From: Marinobacter persicus
GTDB taxonomy: Bacteria; Pseudomonadota; Gammaproteobacteria; Pseudomonadales; Oleiphilaceae
Reading direction: 5' to 3'
Assembly (NCBI RefSeq): GCF_002934325.1
Contig: NZ_PTIV01000001.1
Span: forward strand, 1 to 64,000
DNA: 64,000 nucleotides
Shown piece after piece: positions 40,912 through 51,981 of the stretch. The position numbers and the translations under genes are program-made. Position 1 is the stretch's first letter, and each line of letters opens with the position of its first letter. The notes below the pieces were generated by a model. That model did no database searches. It was not told where the DNA came from and was given only the letters and a program-made list of their open reading frames with translations.

Positions 40912-42090
40912 ATGCGCGACATCGTAATTGTGGCCGCCAAGCGAACTGCCATCGGCAGTTTTGGCGGCGGCCTGTCCAGCCTTCAGGCCGACCAGCTTGG
41001 TTCCACCGTAATCCAGGCATTGCTGGAGGAAACCGGCGTTGCCGGAGACCAGGTCAACGAAGTGATCCTGGGCCAGGTCCTCACCGCCGGTTGCGGCCAG
41101 AACCCGGCTCGCCAGGCCTCCATTAACGCCGGCCTGCCCTCCTCGGTACCCGCTATGACCATCAACAAGGTCTGCGGCTCCGGCCTGAAAGCCATACACA
41201 TGGCCGCCCAGGCCATTCAGTGCGGGGATGCCGACCTGATCATTGCCGGCGGCCAGGAAAGCATGAGCCAGGCGCCACACGTCCTGCCCAACAGCCGGAC
41301 CGGCCAGCGCCTGGGCAACTGGACGATGATCGACACCATGGTGCACGACGGCCTGTGGGACGCCTTCAAGGATTACCACATGGGCATCACGGCGGAAAAC
41401 ATCGTGGAAAAGTATGGCATTAGCCGCGACGAACAGGATGCCTTCGCCGCAGCCTCCCAGCAGAAAGCCGCAGCCGCCCAGCAGGCCGGCCATTTTGACA
41501 GCCAAATTGTTCCGGTGAGCGTGCCCCAACGCAAAGGCGACCCAGTGATCATCGACAAGGATGAAGGCCCTAAGGCGGGCACCACCGCCGAAGGGCTTGG
41601 CAAACTGCGCCCGGCCTTCAAGAAGGACGGCACCGTAACCCCCGGCAACGCCTCGTCCCTGAATGATGGCGCGGCTGCGGTCATGGTGTGCAGCGCCGAG
41701 AAAGCAGAGGCCCTGGGCCTAACGCCGCTGGCCACCATCAAGGCCTACGCCAACGCCGGCGTGGACCCCGCGATCATGGGTACCGGCCCAACCCCGGCCA
41801 CCCGCAACTGTCTTGAACGCGCGGGCTGGACCGTGAACGATCTGGAACTGGTGGAAGCCAACGAAGCCTTCGCGGCCCAGGCCATCTCCGTGAACCGGGA
41901 ACTGGGCTGGGACACTGATCGGGTCAACGTGAACGGCGGGGCCATCGCCCTGGGCCACCCCATCGGCGCCTCCGGCTGTCGTGTCCTGGTGACACTGCTG
42001 CACGAAATGATGCGCCGGGATGCCCATAAGGGCCTGGCCACCCTGTGCATTGGCGGTGGCATGGGCGTCGCCCTGGCCCTGGAGCGTTGA
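40912..42090 (+). CDS. Acetyl-CoA C-acetyltransferase (thiolase)
   Basis: Biosynthetic-type thiolase (392 residues) joining two acetyl-CoA to acetoacetyl-CoA, or the reverse. Active-site parts: Cys near 88 in [20 protein letters not shown] near 317, [14 protein letters not shown] with His near 349, and the second Cys near 379 in CIGGGMG. AAGGAGC precedes the ATG. Without phaB or beta-oxidation neighbours, the pathway (PHB, ketogenesis, fatty acid) is open; atoB or phaA would be guesses. Confidence 0.95.
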   Translation: MRDIVIVAAKRTAIGSFGGGLSSLQADQLGSTVIQALLEETGVAGDQVNEVILGQVLTAGCGQNPARQASINAGLPSSVPAMTINKVCGSGLKAIHMAAQAIQCGDADLIIAGGQESMSQAPHVLPNSRTGQRLGNWTMIDTMVHDGLWDAFKDYHMGITAENIVEKYGISRDEQDAFAAASQQKAAAAQQAGHFDSQIVPVSVPQRKGDPVIIDKDEGPKAGTTAEGLGKLRPAFKKDGTVTPGNASSLNDGAAAVMVCSAEKAEALGLTPLATIKAYANAGVDPAIMGTGPTPATRNCLERAGWTVNDLELVEANEAFAAQAISVNRELGWDTDRVNVNGGAIALGHPIGASGCRVLVTLLHEMMRRDAHKGLATLCIGGGMGVALALER

Positions 42091-42094
42091 ACCG

Positions 42095-42559
42095 GTGCTG
42101 AACGTTGTACTCTATGAGCCGGAGATACCGCCCAATACCGGCAACATTATTCGCCTGTGCGCCAACACCGGCTGCCAGCTGCATTTGATTGAACCCCTGG
42201 GCTTTTCCCTGGAGGACAAACAGATGCGGCGGGCCGGTCTGGACTACAGCGAATACGCCACGGTAAAGATCCATCCGGATTACCAGAGCTTCCTGGAGGC
42301 CGAGCAGCCGGCACGCCTGTTCGGGCTCACCACCAAAGGCTCACGGCATTACCACGAAGTGGCCTTTCAGGACGGCGACTACCTGATGTTCGGCCCGGAA
42401 ACCCGCGGTCTGCCTCCGGAAGTGCGGGAGACCCTGCCCCCGGAGCATCGGCTGCGGGTACCCATGCAGCCCCAAAGCCGAAGCCTGAACCTGTCCAACA
42501 CGGCGGCACTGGTGGTCTATGAGGCCTGGCGGCAATTGGATTTTCCCGGCGCTGTCTGA
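42095..42559 (+). CDS. trmL: tRNA (cytidine/uridine 34-2'-O)-methyltransferase TrmL
   Basis: SPOUT methyltransferase (154 residues, near E. coli TrmL) methylating the wobble ribose of tRNA-Leu isoacceptors. Motifs: [29 protein letters not shown], and the C-terminal knot [20 protein letters not shown]. The start is GTG 42095, five bases after the thiolase stop with GGAG upstream. An intrinsic terminator follows. Confidence 0.94.
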   Translation: MLNVVLYEPEIPPNTGNIIRLCANTGCQLHLIEPLGFSLEDKQMRRAGLDYSEYATVKIHPDYQSFLEAEQPARLFGLTTKGSRHYHEVAFQDGDYLMFGPETRGLPPEVRETLPPEHRLRVPMQPQSRSLNLSNTAALVVYEAWRQLDFPGAV

Positions 42560-42573
42560 GACTTCTCCAGGCA

Positions 42574-42605
42574 TAAAAAAACCGGCTCAAGGCCGGTTTT
42601 TTTTA
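42574..42605. terminator. Bidirectional intrinsic terminator between trmL and secB
   Basis: AACCGGC-TCAAG-GCCGGTT stem flanked by A7 on the left and T8 on the right: a textbook rho-independent terminator usable from both strands, between convergent trmL and secB. Confidence 0.95.
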
Positions 42606-42627
42606 TTGGGAGCAGAAGCTTAACGAA

Positions 42628-43125
42628 TCAGTGAGTCTGCTCGCCCTTGCTCTCTTCAGCCGCCTGCTCCTGCTTGCGCTTCACAGCCTGAGCATAAATG
42701 GCGTCAAAGTTCACCGGCGCCAGCATCAGGGCCGGGAAGCTGCCTTTATTCACGATGCCATCAATGGCTTCGCGGGCATAGGGAAACAGCACCTGCGGGC
42801 AGTAGGCACCCAGCATGTGCCCCAGCTGCGCGCCTTCAACACCGGAAACCATGAACACACCAGCCTGCTGAATCTCAACAAGATACGCCACCTTGTCGTC
42901 AATCTTGGTGGTCACGGTCAGCGACAACACCACTTCATACTGGTTGTCACCGATCTTGTTGTGAGAAGTGTTCAGGTCCAGGCTGACCTGTGGCTTCCAC
43001 TGCTGCTGAAACACAGCCGGTGAATTCGGCGACTCAAACGACAGGTCCTTCACATAGATGCGCTGAAGGGCGAACTGTGCCTGGGGTTTCTCTTCGTTGC
43101 CTGCGGCTTGCTGATTCTCAGCCAT
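42628..43125 (-). CDS. secB: Protein-export chaperone SecB
   Basis: Cytoplasmic tetrameric chaperone (165 residues) that keeps precursors unfolded and hands them to SecA. Conserved stretches: FALQRIYVKDLSFESPNSP, VEIQQAGVFMVSG, and GAYCPQVLFPYAREAI. ATG 43125 with GGATTGATT upstream; a TTG two codons earlier is less likely. Lies downstream of the rhodanese gene; the glutaredoxin gene often found between them is absent. Confidence 0.96.
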   Translation of the reverse strand: MAENQQAAGNEEKPQAQFALQRIYVKDLSFESPNSPAVFQQQWKPQVSLDLNTSHNKIGDNQYEVVLSLTVTTKIDDKVAYLVEIQQAGVFMVSGVEGAQLGHMLGAYCPQVLFPYAREAIDGIVNKGSFPALMLAPVNFDAIYAQAVKRKQEQAAEESKGEQTH

Positions 43126-43202
43126 AATCAATCCTTTCTATTCTGATGCTGTTGTTGAAAGCCTTTACATTGCGGCAGATCCGCAACCGGATCAAGTCCG
43201 CT

Positions 43203-43625
43203 TTATTTTTTCACCAGCGGCATGTTGGAGCCCTGCCAGTCCGCAATACCGCCATTCAGGCGCTCAACGTTCTCGAAACCCTCAGCATTCAGCTGCTTGA
43301 CCGCCATCGCGGCGTGCTGTCCCATCTTGTCCACCACCACGATTCGCACATCCTGATCCTTGAACTTACTCAGTTCATTGATGCGGCTTTTAAGGCCGCT
43401 CAGTGGCATATGGATGGAGCCGGAGATATGCCCTTCGGCGAAATCTTTGCGATCACGGATATCCACAATCACGGCCTTGTCCTGATTCATCAGGCTCACC
43501 AGCCCCTGTGAGGAAACCTTCGCGCCACCCCGACGGGACTCCACGATGAAGATCGCGATCAGAAACGCAACGAACAGTGAGGCCAGAATGTAGTGATTGA
43601 CAACGAATTCAAACAAGCGGTCCAT
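43203..43625 (-). CDS. Membrane-anchored rhodanese-like protein (YibN type) without cysteine
   Basis: A 140-residue protein with one N-terminal membrane segment (about residues 10-29) and a rhodanese fold (AVIVDIRDRKDFAEGHISGSIHMP onset near 51). The loop that normally carries the catalytic Cys reads VVVDKMGQHA, and no cysteine occurs anywhere in the protein, so it cannot be a sulfurtransferase. YibN relatives beside secB have been tied to the Sec/YidC machinery; that role here is inference. Confidence 0.88.
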   Translation of the reverse strand: MDRLFEFVVNHYILASLFVAFLIAIFIVESRRGGAKVSSQGLVSLMNQDKAVIVDIRDRKDFAEGHISGSIHMPLSGLKSRINELSKFKDQDVRIVVVDKMGQHAAMAVKQLNAEGFENVERLNGGIADWQGSNMPLVKK

Positions 43626-43825
43626 GAAACTACCCTGAAAATTGGTTTGGCCGGATTATACACACCCACACCCGGTCAAAGAAGGCAGGAGCGGCCCCGA
43701 CCATAGCTGGAATGCATGATCGTCATTTGAACGCCAGCACTCCCGCACATGGCCTGCACAAATGAAAACAGTTACAATCTGAAGCCCATTTGATCCTGTT
43801 ATAACGCAACCAACCGGACACAACC

Positions 43826-45373
<1,548 letters not shown>

Positions 45374-45393
45374 TCCGGCACCGGGCGGATATC

Positions 45394-46530
45394 TTGAAGG
45401 TTATCCTGACGCTGACACTGGCCCTCCTCGCGGGGGCCGGGGTTGCCCATGCGCAGCAGAACGTGACCCCGGCCCAGATCGAAGAACTGAAGGAACAGAT
45501 CGCCGAGGTCGACCAGTGGCTCGCCGAGGCCGAGGAGGACCGCTCCGCCCTGGAGCAACAACTGGCCGAGGCCGAACGCCGGATCAGCACCCTCACCCGG
45601 GAGCGTCGCGAACTACGGCAGCAGGCCAAGGCACAACAGAAGAAACTGGCCGAACTCCGCAGCCAGGAGCGAACCCTGGCCGAATCCCTGCAGGCCCAGC
45701 GCAAGGGCCTGGAGAAACAGATTCGCGCCGCCTGGATGGAAGGCGACGTGCCAGCCCTGAAAGTCCTGCTTAACGAAGCCGAGCCGGGCGACATTGCCCG
45801 CACCATGACCTACTACGAATACCTCAGCCGAGACACCGTTAAACGCCTGGAAGCCTTCCGCAAGGACTTACAGGCACTGCAGACGGCGAAGGCCCAGGTG
45901 CAAGCCACCCAGACCCGACTGGCCAAAACCCAGGCCGACCTGGAAGAACGCCAGGAAGCCTTGACCGAAACCCGCAAAAAACGGGAACGGACCCTGGCGG
46001 CGCTCAACAACGACATCCAGCATCGCCGCAACGAGCGGGAAGATCTGGCAGCAGACCGGGACCGGCTCGAAAAACTGCTCAAGGAAGTACAGGCCGCCAT
46101 TGCCAGCATCCCCGCGCCGAACGAACAGCAACCGTTCCAGTCTCTTCGAAACCGACTGCCCTGGCCCGCCGAGGGCGAGGTGGTCACCCATTTCGGTAGC
46201 CAGTACGCCGATGGCAAGCTCCGGCGCAGCGGCATCATCCTGAACACGAACGAGGAAGCCGATGTAAGAGCCGTCCACTATGGCCGAGTGGTGTTCGCCA
46301 ACTGGTTACGCGGCTTTGGGCTGATGACCATCATCGACCACGGCGACGGCTACATGACCCTCTACGGCCACAGTAGCAGCCTGTTCACTGCTGCCGGCGA
46401 CTGGGTCAATGCCGGCGAGACCATCGCCCAGGCCGGCCGGACTGGCGGCACCCAGGACCCGGCGGTGTATTTTGAGGTTCGCAAGAACGGTAAGGCCGTT
46501 AACCCCCGCGATTGGCTGGGCAAACACTAA
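45394..46530 (+). CDS. envC: EnvC-like murein hydrolase activator
   Basis: Periplasmic activator of the AmiA/B amidases during cell division (378 residues). The signal peptide ends near AHA; a long coiled coil (about residues 25-240) leads to a LytM domain. The domain is catalytically degenerate: HFGSQYADGKLRRSG lacks the zinc ligands in order, and the later HxH motif reads VYFEVRKNG, as in EnvC. The start is TTG 45394, the only start giving a proper signal peptide. Lies 20 bases after gpmI. Confidence 0.92.
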   Translation: MKVILTLTLALLAGAGVAHAQQNVTPAQIEELKEQIAEVDQWLAEAEEDRSALEQQLAEAERRISTLTRERRELRQQAKAQQKKLAELRSQERTLAESLQAQRKGLEKQIRAAWMEGDVPALKVLLNEAEPGDIARTMTYYEYLSRDTVKRLEAFRKDLQALQTAKAQVQATQTRLAKTQADLEERQEALTETRKKRERTLAALNNDIQHRRNEREDLAADRDRLEKLLKEVQAAIASIPAPNEQQPFQSLRNRLPWPAEGEVVTHFGSQYADGKLRRSGIILNTNEEADVRAVHYGRVVFANWLRGFGLMTIIDHGDGYMTLYGHSSSLFTAAGDWVNAGETIAQAGRTGGTQDPAVYFEVRKNGKAVNPRDWLGKH

Positions 46531-46626
46531 GGTCCCTTTCCAAGGGCTGACAAACCCGCCGGTGGACGCCATACTGTGATGATCACAAACCCGGTCCAAC
46601 TATCGGAAAGCAAACAGGATACGCGA

Positions 46627-48033
46627 ATGAAACTGGCCAGCTGTCGTCTTCGGATACCGTCACTGCCTTGCCTTGCCCTGGCTACCTCAGTTCTCACCCT
46701 GTCCGGACCGGCCCAGGCCCAGGATCATGCCCAGCAGACCCAGCAGATACTGGATGGTATCCAGTCGGGAGAACAAACCGACATCCAGTTGCCTGACCCT
46801 GAGCAGCAACTGCCCCTGGAAGACCTTCGCAAATTCACCGAAGTATTCAGTCGTATCAAGGACGCTTACGTCGAAGACGTATCGGACACCAAGCTTCTGG
46901 AAAGCGCCATCAAAGGGATGCTCTCCGAGCTGGACCCTCACTCAACCTATCTGACCCCTGACGACTATAAAGAGCTGGAGGAAAGCACCTCCGGCAAGTT
47001 TGGTGGTCTGGGCATCGAAGTGGGCATGGAAGACGGCTTCGTAAAAGTTATCGCGCCTATCGACGGCACCCCTGCCGACAAGGCCGGCGTGCAGGCCGGC
47101 GACCTGATCATCAAACTGAACGACCAACCGGTCAAAGGCATGTCGCTGGAAGAAGCCGTGAACATCATGCGCGGCGAACCTGGCTCGGTACTGACTCTCA
47201 CGATCATGCGCGAAGGGGAAAGCGCGCCGATTGAAATTGACGTAACCCGCGACATCATCGAAGTTACCAGCATTAAATCCCGAATGCTCGATAATGGCTA
47301 CGGTTATGTTCGCATTACCCAGTTCCAGGCTGACACCGGCAAGCAATTCGTCGACGCGTTGCAGAAACTCGAAGACAAGCACGGCAACGACCTGGACGGC
47401 CTGGTCATCGACCTGCGAAATAACCCCGGCGGCGTACTCCAGTCCGCGGTGGAAACCGCCGATGCCCTGCTGAACGAAGGACTGATCGTATACACCGAAG
47501 GCCGGATTCAAAGCTCCCGCCTGCGCTTCACCGCCAAGTCCGGCGATGTCATGGCGGACACCCCAATTGTGGTGCTGATCAATGGCGGCTCGGCCTCCGC
47601 CTCGGAAATCCTCGCTGGCGCCCTCCAGGATCATCAGCGAGCCGTGATCATGGGCACCCAGTCTTTCGGCAAGGGCAGCGTACAAACCGTCATCCCGCTT
47701 GATGAAAACCATGCCATCAAGATGACCACTGCTCGTTACTACACGCCGGATGGCCGCTCCATTCAGGCTGAGGGCATCGAGCCAGACATCGAAGTAAAAC
47801 CGGCGGAGCTGACCGAGCTCAATAGCCGTCCGTTCTTCTCCGAAGCAGACCTGAAAGGGCACCTGGCCGGCGAGAATGAAGAGAACGCCGCCCAGGAACC
47901 TGATCCAGCAGATCAGGCCAAATCGTCTCCCGTGGATGGCGACTTTCAATTGCGTTCGGCACTTAACCTGCTAAAGGGCCTGCATATTCTTGGCCCTAAA
48001 AACGCTGCCGATCCGAAGACTGGCAACCCATGA
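46627..48033 (+). CDS. ctpA: C-terminal processing protease CtpA (S41 family)
   Basis: Periplasmic serine protease (468 residues) with signal peptide (cleavage near AQAQD), N-terminal helices, a PDZ domain (about 105-185; GLGIEVGMEDGFVKVIAPIDG part) and the S41 core. The Ser-Lys dyad lies in NGGSASASEILAGAL (Ser near 337) and GTQSFGKGSVQT (Lys near 362). ATG 46627 follows AGGATACGCG. Its last four bases overlap the yibQ start. Confidence 0.95.
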   Translation: MKLASCRLRIPSLPCLALATSVLTLSGPAQAQDHAQQTQQILDGIQSGEQTDIQLPDPEQQLPLEDLRKFTEVFSRIKDAYVEDVSDTKLLESAIKGMLSELDPHSTYLTPDDYKELEESTSGKFGGLGIEVGMEDGFVKVIAPIDGTPADKAGVQAGDLIIKLNDQPVKGMSLEEAVNIMRGEPGSVLTLTIMREGESAPIEIDVTRDIIEVTSIKSRMLDNGYGYVRITQFQADTGKQFVDALQKLEDKHGNDLDGLVIDLRNNPGGVLQSAVETADALLNEGLIVYTEGRIQSSRLRFTAKSGDVMADTPIVVLINGGSASASEILAGALQDHQRAVIMGTQSFGKGSVQTVIPLDENHAIKMTTARYYTPDGRSIQAEGIEPDIEVKPAELTELNSRPFFSEADLKGHLAGENEENAAQEPDPADQAKSSPVDGDFQLRSALNLLKGLHILGPKNAADPKTGNP

Positions 48034-48854
48034 GGGTGATCGGGGCAATTCTCTCGGGGCTGGCTTTGTTGCTGCCCCCCTGCCTGGCAACCGCTGAGGA
48101 AGGCAGCACCTCCTATCCGCCAACCATTGCCATCATCATCGATGACATGGGGTACAACCTCCAGGAAGGGAAACGCCTGGCACGAATGGACCAGCCACTG
48201 AGCCTGTCTTTCCTGCCCTTCCGCCGGCACACCGTGCCCCTGGCACAGCTTGCCTTCCGGCATCACAAAGAGATTATGCTGCACGCCCCCATGGCGAACA
48301 CCCGGGACATCGGTCTGGGCGCCGGGGGCCTGACGCCGGATATGGACGAGATCACGGTGGCGAGAACGCTGCGGCGCTCGCTACAGGCAATCCCGCATGT
48401 TAGTGGCGTCAACAACCACATGGGCAGCCTGCTCACGCAACAGATGCTCCCCATGTCCTGGGTGATGCGCGAACTGTATCGTTACCCTCTCTACTTCGTG
48501 GATAGCCGCACCATCGCCAACTCCGTCGCCGGCCAGGTCGCTGCCGCCTATAACGTGCCCACGCTGACCCGGGACGTGTTTCTTGACCACGAACAGACGG
48601 AAGAATTCGTCGACCAGCAGTTCAAGCTGCTCATCCAGAAGGCCAAAGAGAACGGCACGGCCGTTGGCATTGGTCACCCGCACAAGGTAACCGTGGACTA
48701 CCTGGAAAAGCACCTGCCGGAATTGGATAAGCAAGGCATCGCCATTGCCACCGTCAGCGGCCTGTGGGCCATGCGCAACGGCAACCTGGAAATGTTTGCG
48801 GAAGGGGAAAAGCATCCGGTGACGCCGATGGTGGCGCGAAGTAAAGAAGACTAG
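48030..48854 (+). CDS. yibQ: YibQ-like divergent polysaccharide deacetylase
   Basis: Exported protein (274 residues) of the divergent polysaccharide deacetylase family. Signal peptide to about residue 22 (CLATAEE), then IAIIIDDMGYNLQEGK with the conserved DD pair, ILLHAPM-like EIMLHAPMANTRD, and GVNNHMGSLLTQ. Family members sit beside envC-ctpA and may act on peptidoglycan or envelope glycan; no activity is established. Start overlaps ctpA (ATGA). Confidence 0.9.
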   Translation: MRVIGAILSGLALLLPPCLATAEEGSTSYPPTIAIIIDDMGYNLQEGKRLARMDQPLSLSFLPFRRHTVPLAQLAFRHHKEIMLHAPMANTRDIGLGAGGLTPDMDEITVARTLRRSLQAIPHVSGVNNHMGSLLTQQMLPMSWVMRELYRYPLYFVDSRTIANSVAGQVAAAYNVPTLTRDVFLDHEQTEEFVDQQFKLLIQKAKENGTAVGIGHPHKVTVDYLEKHLPELDKQGIAIATVSGLWAMRNGNLEMFAEGEKHPVTPMVARSKED

Positions 48855-48864
48855 GCCGGACATT

Positions 48865-48888
48865 CCCTCTCCCCTCGCGGGAGAGGGG
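48865..48888. terminator. Hairpin between yibQ and hisF
   Basis: A 9-bp stem CCCTCTCCC / GGGAGAGGG with a CTCGC loop between convergent yibQ and hisF. No clear U tract; probably a shared terminator. Confidence 0.65.
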
Positions 48889-48912
48889 CTTACGTAGTTT
48901 CAAGCTATCGTT

Positions 48913-49686
48913 TTAGTCCCGAACCTCGATACCCTGCTCTTTCATGAAGGCCTTGGCCTCGGGAATCGTATGCTGGCCAAAGTGGAAGATCGAAGCCGCC
49001 AGCACCGCATCGGCACCGCCTTTAGTCACCCCATCGGCCAGGTGCTGAAGCTCACCCACACCGCCGGAGGCAATTACCGGCACAGACACCGCATCGCTGA
49101 TGGCGCGGGTCAGTTCGATGTCGAAGCCTACCTTGGTACCGTCGCGGTCCATACTGGTCAGCAGCAACTCACCAGCTCCCAGGTCCACCATTTTCCGAGC
49201 CCACTCAATAGCATCCAGGCCGGTAGGCTTACGCCCGCCGTGGGTGAAGATTTCCCAGCGCGGCTCTTCACCCTCGCCACTGACGCGCTTGGCATCAATG
49301 GCCACCACGATGCACTGGCGGCCAAACCGCTCGGCCGCTTCTTTCACGAAATCCGGGTTGAAGACCGCGGCGGTGTTGATGGAGACCTTATCGGCGCCGG
49401 CGTTCAATAGCTTGCGGATGTCGTCCACCGTGCGCACACCACCACCCACGGTCAGCGGGATGAATACCTCGGCGGCCATGCGCTCAACGGTCTCGTACGT
49501 GGTGTCCCGGCTCTCGTGACTGGCAGTGATGTCCAGGAAGGTGATTTCGTCAGCGCCCTGCTCATTGTAGCGGCGCGCGACTTCCACCGGATCACCGGCA
49601 TCGCGGATATCGACGAAGTTCACGCCTTTCACCACGCGGCCCTTGTCCACGTCCAGGCAGGGAATAATGCGTTTTGCCAATGCCAT
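48913..49686 (-). CDS. hisF: Imidazole glycerol phosphate synthase cyclase subunit HisF
   Basis: TIM-barrel cyclase (257 residues) that with HisH makes imidazole glycerol phosphate and AICAR. Motifs: [15 protein letters not shown] with the catalytic Asp, [10 protein letters not shown], and the late [16 protein letters not shown] phosphate site. GAGGAAGC precedes ATG 49686. It ends the hisBHAF run and is nine bases after hisA. Confidence 0.97.
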   Translation of the reverse strand: MALAKRIIPCLDVDKGRVVKGVNFVDIRDAGDPVEVARRYNEQGADEITFLDITASHESRDTTYETVERMAAEVFIPLTVGGGVRTVDDIRKLLNAGADKVSINTAAVFNPDFVKEAAERFGRQCIVVAIDAKRVSGEGEEPRWEIFTHGGRKPTGLDAIEWARKMVDLGAGELLLTSMDRDGTKVGFDIELTRAISDAVSVPVIASGGVGELQHLADGVTKGGADAVLAASIFHFGQHTIPEAKAFMKEQGIEVRD

Positions 49687-49695
49687 GATGCTTCC

Positions 49696-50433
49696 TCAGC
49701 TTTTCAGCGTGTCGCAGTAGGCCTGAGCTTCGCTCACATCCAGGGTGCCTTCGTAGATGGCGCGGCCGGTGATGGCGCCCTGCACGCCCTTGTCGGCCAC
49801 GGTGGCCAGACGCTTGAGGTCGTCCATGTTGGTCACGCCGCCGGAGGCGATCACCGGGATGCCACCCTCTTCGGCCAGCTTGGCGGTGGCTTCCACGTTC
49901 ACGCCCTGCATCATGCCGTCGCGGCTAATGTCTGTGTAGACGATGGCTTCCACGCCGTCGTTGGCGAAGCGTTTGGCCAAGTCGACGGCTTTGACTTCGG
50001 ATACTTCCGCCCAGCCGTCAGTGGCCACCAGGCCGTCTTTGGCATCCAGGCCAACGATGATGTGGCCGGGGAAGCGCTTGCACATTTCGGTGACAAACTC
50101 GGGCTCTTTGACGGCTTTGGTGCCGATGATGACCCACTGTACGCCGGCCTTCAGGTAAGCTTCGATGGTCTCGGCGGAGCGAATGCCGCCACCGATCTGA
50201 ATCGGCAGGTCCGGGTACTTGGTGGCGATTTCCTTGACGATTTCACCGTTCACCGGCTCACCGGCAAAGGCGCCGTTCAGGTCCACCAGGTGCAGGCGGC
50301 GGGCGCCGGCTTCCACCCATTTGGTGGCCATGTCCACCGGGTTGTCGCCGAATACGGTGGAGTCGTCCATGCGGCCCTGGCGCAGCCTTACGCACTTGCC
50401 GTCTTTGAGATCAATTGCTGGGATGATGAGCAT
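49696..50433 (-). CDS. hisA: ProFAR isomerase HisA
   Basis: TIM-barrel isomerase (245 residues) of histidine synthesis. It opens with [21 protein letters not shown] (split at residue 20) with catalytic Asp near 8, then [14 protein letters not shown] and [21 protein letters not shown] lies upstream of ATG 50433. The 174 bases between hisH and hisA contain element C. Confidence 0.97.
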   Translation of the reverse strand: MLIIPAIDLKDGKCVRLRQGRMDDSTVFGDNPVDMATKWVEAGARRLHLVDLNGAFAGEPVNGEIVKEIATKYPDLPIQIGGGIRSAETIEAYLKAGVQWVIIGTKAVKEPEFVTEMCKRFPGHIIVGLDAKDGLVATDGWAEVSEVKAVDLAKRFANDGVEAIVYTDISRDGMMQGVNVEATAKLAEEGGIPVIASGGVTNMDDLKRLATVADKGVQGAITGRAIYEGTLDVSEAQAYCDTLKS

Positions 50434-50475
50434 GTTGTTTTCCTATCAGAAAGTCAGGCAAATAAATTTGCGCCC

Positions 50476-50589
50476 GCACTCTGGAGCAGGAAGGCCTTTC
50501 AGGGACACGCTGTGAATACATCCCTGTAAGCTTGACTGCAGCATCCATGCTGCAGACAGTCCCTGAAAGGCCTTCCTGCCCCAGAGCGC
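50476..50589 (-). repeat. Long-inverted-repeat element C (inside the his operon)
   Basis: Arms 50476-50506 and 50559-50589 are 31-base inverted repeats matching at 29 positions. Read on the minus strand, the interior starts TGTCTGCAGC, forms the hairpin CTGCAGCA-TGGA-TGCTGCAG, then TCAAGCTTACAGGGATG and TATTCACAGCGT before the second arm. The first part matches element A and the last part element B. The core lies in the direction of his transcription. Confidence 0.88.
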
Positions 50590-50607
50590 TACCATGTGCT
50601 TGCCTGC

Positions 50608-51246
50608 TTACTTTCCATTCCAGTTCGTGAAATTTTCCAGCAGCTGCAAACCCGCCCGGGCGCTTTTTTCCGGGTGGAATTGCGCTGCGAATATGTTGTC
50701 TTTTGCCACGGCGGCAGCCAGATCCACGCCATAGTGGGTGCGGCCGGCCATGTCCGGATTGCCGGCGGCCTCGGCGTAGTAGCTGTGTACAAAGTAAAAC
50801 CGGTCGCCGTCCGGGATGTTGTGCCACAGTGGGTGATCCATGCTGTGCCAGACTTCGTTCCACCCCATGTGCGGGACTTTCAGGCGTTCGCCGTTCTCTG
50901 TGAGGTTGTCGCCGAAGTAGCGCACCTCGGAGGGGAACAGGCCAATGCCCTCCACACCGTCGTTTTCCTCGCTGCGGGCCATCAGTGCCTGCATGCCTAC
51001 ACAGATGCCGAGAAACGGGCGGTCCCGGGACACTTCTTTCACCAGCTCAACCACACCCAAGCGGTGCATTTCGGCCATGCAGTCCCGGATGGCGCCAACG
51101 CCGGGAAGGATCACCCGGTCGGCTTCGCGGATTTTGGCGGCATCGCCGGTCACCAGCACGGAGCAGTTCGGGGCCACGTGCTCCACGGCTTTCTTCGCCG
51201 AGTGCAGGTTGCCCATGCCGTAGTCAATAATGGCAACGGTGTTCAT
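50608..51246 (-). CDS. hisH: Imidazole glycerol phosphate synthase glutaminase subunit HisH
   Basis: Class I glutamine amidotransferase (212 residues) providing ammonia to HisF. The nucleophile is in [12 protein letters not shown], and the His-Glu pair in [22 protein letters not shown] precedes ATG 51246. Lies 27 bases after hisB. Confidence 0.96.
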   Translation of the reverse strand: MNTVAIIDYGMGNLHSAKKAVEHVAPNCSVLVTGDAAKIREADRVILPGVGAIRDCMAEMHRLGVVELVKEVSRDRPFLGICVGMQALMARSEENDGVEGIGLFPSEVRYFGDNLTENGERLKVPHMGWNEVWHSMDHPLWHNIPDGDRFYFVHSYYAEAAGNPDMAGRTHYGVDLAAAVAKDNIFAAQFHPEKSARAGLQLLENFTNWNGK

Positions 51247-51273
51247 GGTAAATCTGTTCCTTTCGGTGACCGG

Positions 51274-51867
51274 TTACAGGGCGCCCTTGGTGGAAGGCGT
51301 AATGCCAGCCATGCGCTCGTCCATTTCAACCGCCACACGCAGGGCGCGGCCGAAGGCCTTGAACACGGTTTCGATCTGGTGGTGGGTGTTCTTGCCCTTC
51401 AGGTTGTCGATGTGCAGGGTCACCATGGAGTGGTTCACAAAGCCGTGGAAGAACTCTTCGAACAGGTCCACGTCGAACCCACCCACGGTGGCGCGGGTGT
51501 AGGGTACGTCCATCTGCAGGCCGGGGCGGCCGGAGAGGTCGATCACCACGCGCGACAGGGCTTCGTCCAGGGGCACGTAGGCGTGGCCGTAGCGGCGAAT
51601 GCCTTTCTTGTCACCCACCGCCTGTTTGAACGCCTGGCCCAGGGTAATACCGATGTCTTCCACGGTGTGGTGGTCATCGATGTGCAGGTCGCCCTTACAA
51701 TTAATAGACAGATCCACCAGGCCATGGCGGGCAATCTGGTCCATCATGTGTTCAAGGAAGGGCACGCCGGTGTCGAAACTGGACTTGCCGGTGCCGTCGA
51801 GGTTGATCTCAACGGTGATCTGGGTTTCGAGGGTATTGCGCTCTACCCGTGCCTTACGTTCGGCCAT
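51274..51867 (-). CDS. hisB: Imidazoleglycerol-phosphate dehydratase HisB
   Basis: Monofunctional dehydratase (197 residues), Mn-dependent, as in non-enteric bacteria where the phosphatase part is separate. Conserved [14 protein letters not shown] and the later [19 protein letters not shown] with metal histidines. ATG 51867 follows GGAGTCTCC; the longer open frame upstream has no ribosome site. Divergent from asmA. Confidence 0.96.
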   Translation of the reverse strand: MAERKARVERNTLETQITVEINLDGTGKSSFDTGVPFLEHMMDQIARHGLVDLSINCKGDLHIDDHHTVEDIGITLGQAFKQAVGDKKGIRRYGHAYVPLDEALSRVVIDLSGRPGLQMDVPYTRATVGGFDVDLFEEFFHGFVNHSMVTLHIDNLKGKNTHHQIETVFKAFGRALRVAVEMDERMAGITPSTKGAL

Positions 51868-51981
51868 GGAGACTCCGTATGAAAACTGGCTTGATAGCAT
51901 AAAGTTTGTCACCGATTATACCTGTTAACAGCGGCCGAGTCTCACAACCGGTTTAATGATCTGATTAAAGGAATGCCTATC

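Noticed and set aside
50596..51882. 428-codon frame on the plus strand opposite hisH/hisB
   Set aside because: His/Val-rich shadow of hisHB; both his genes carry catalytic motifs on the minus strand.
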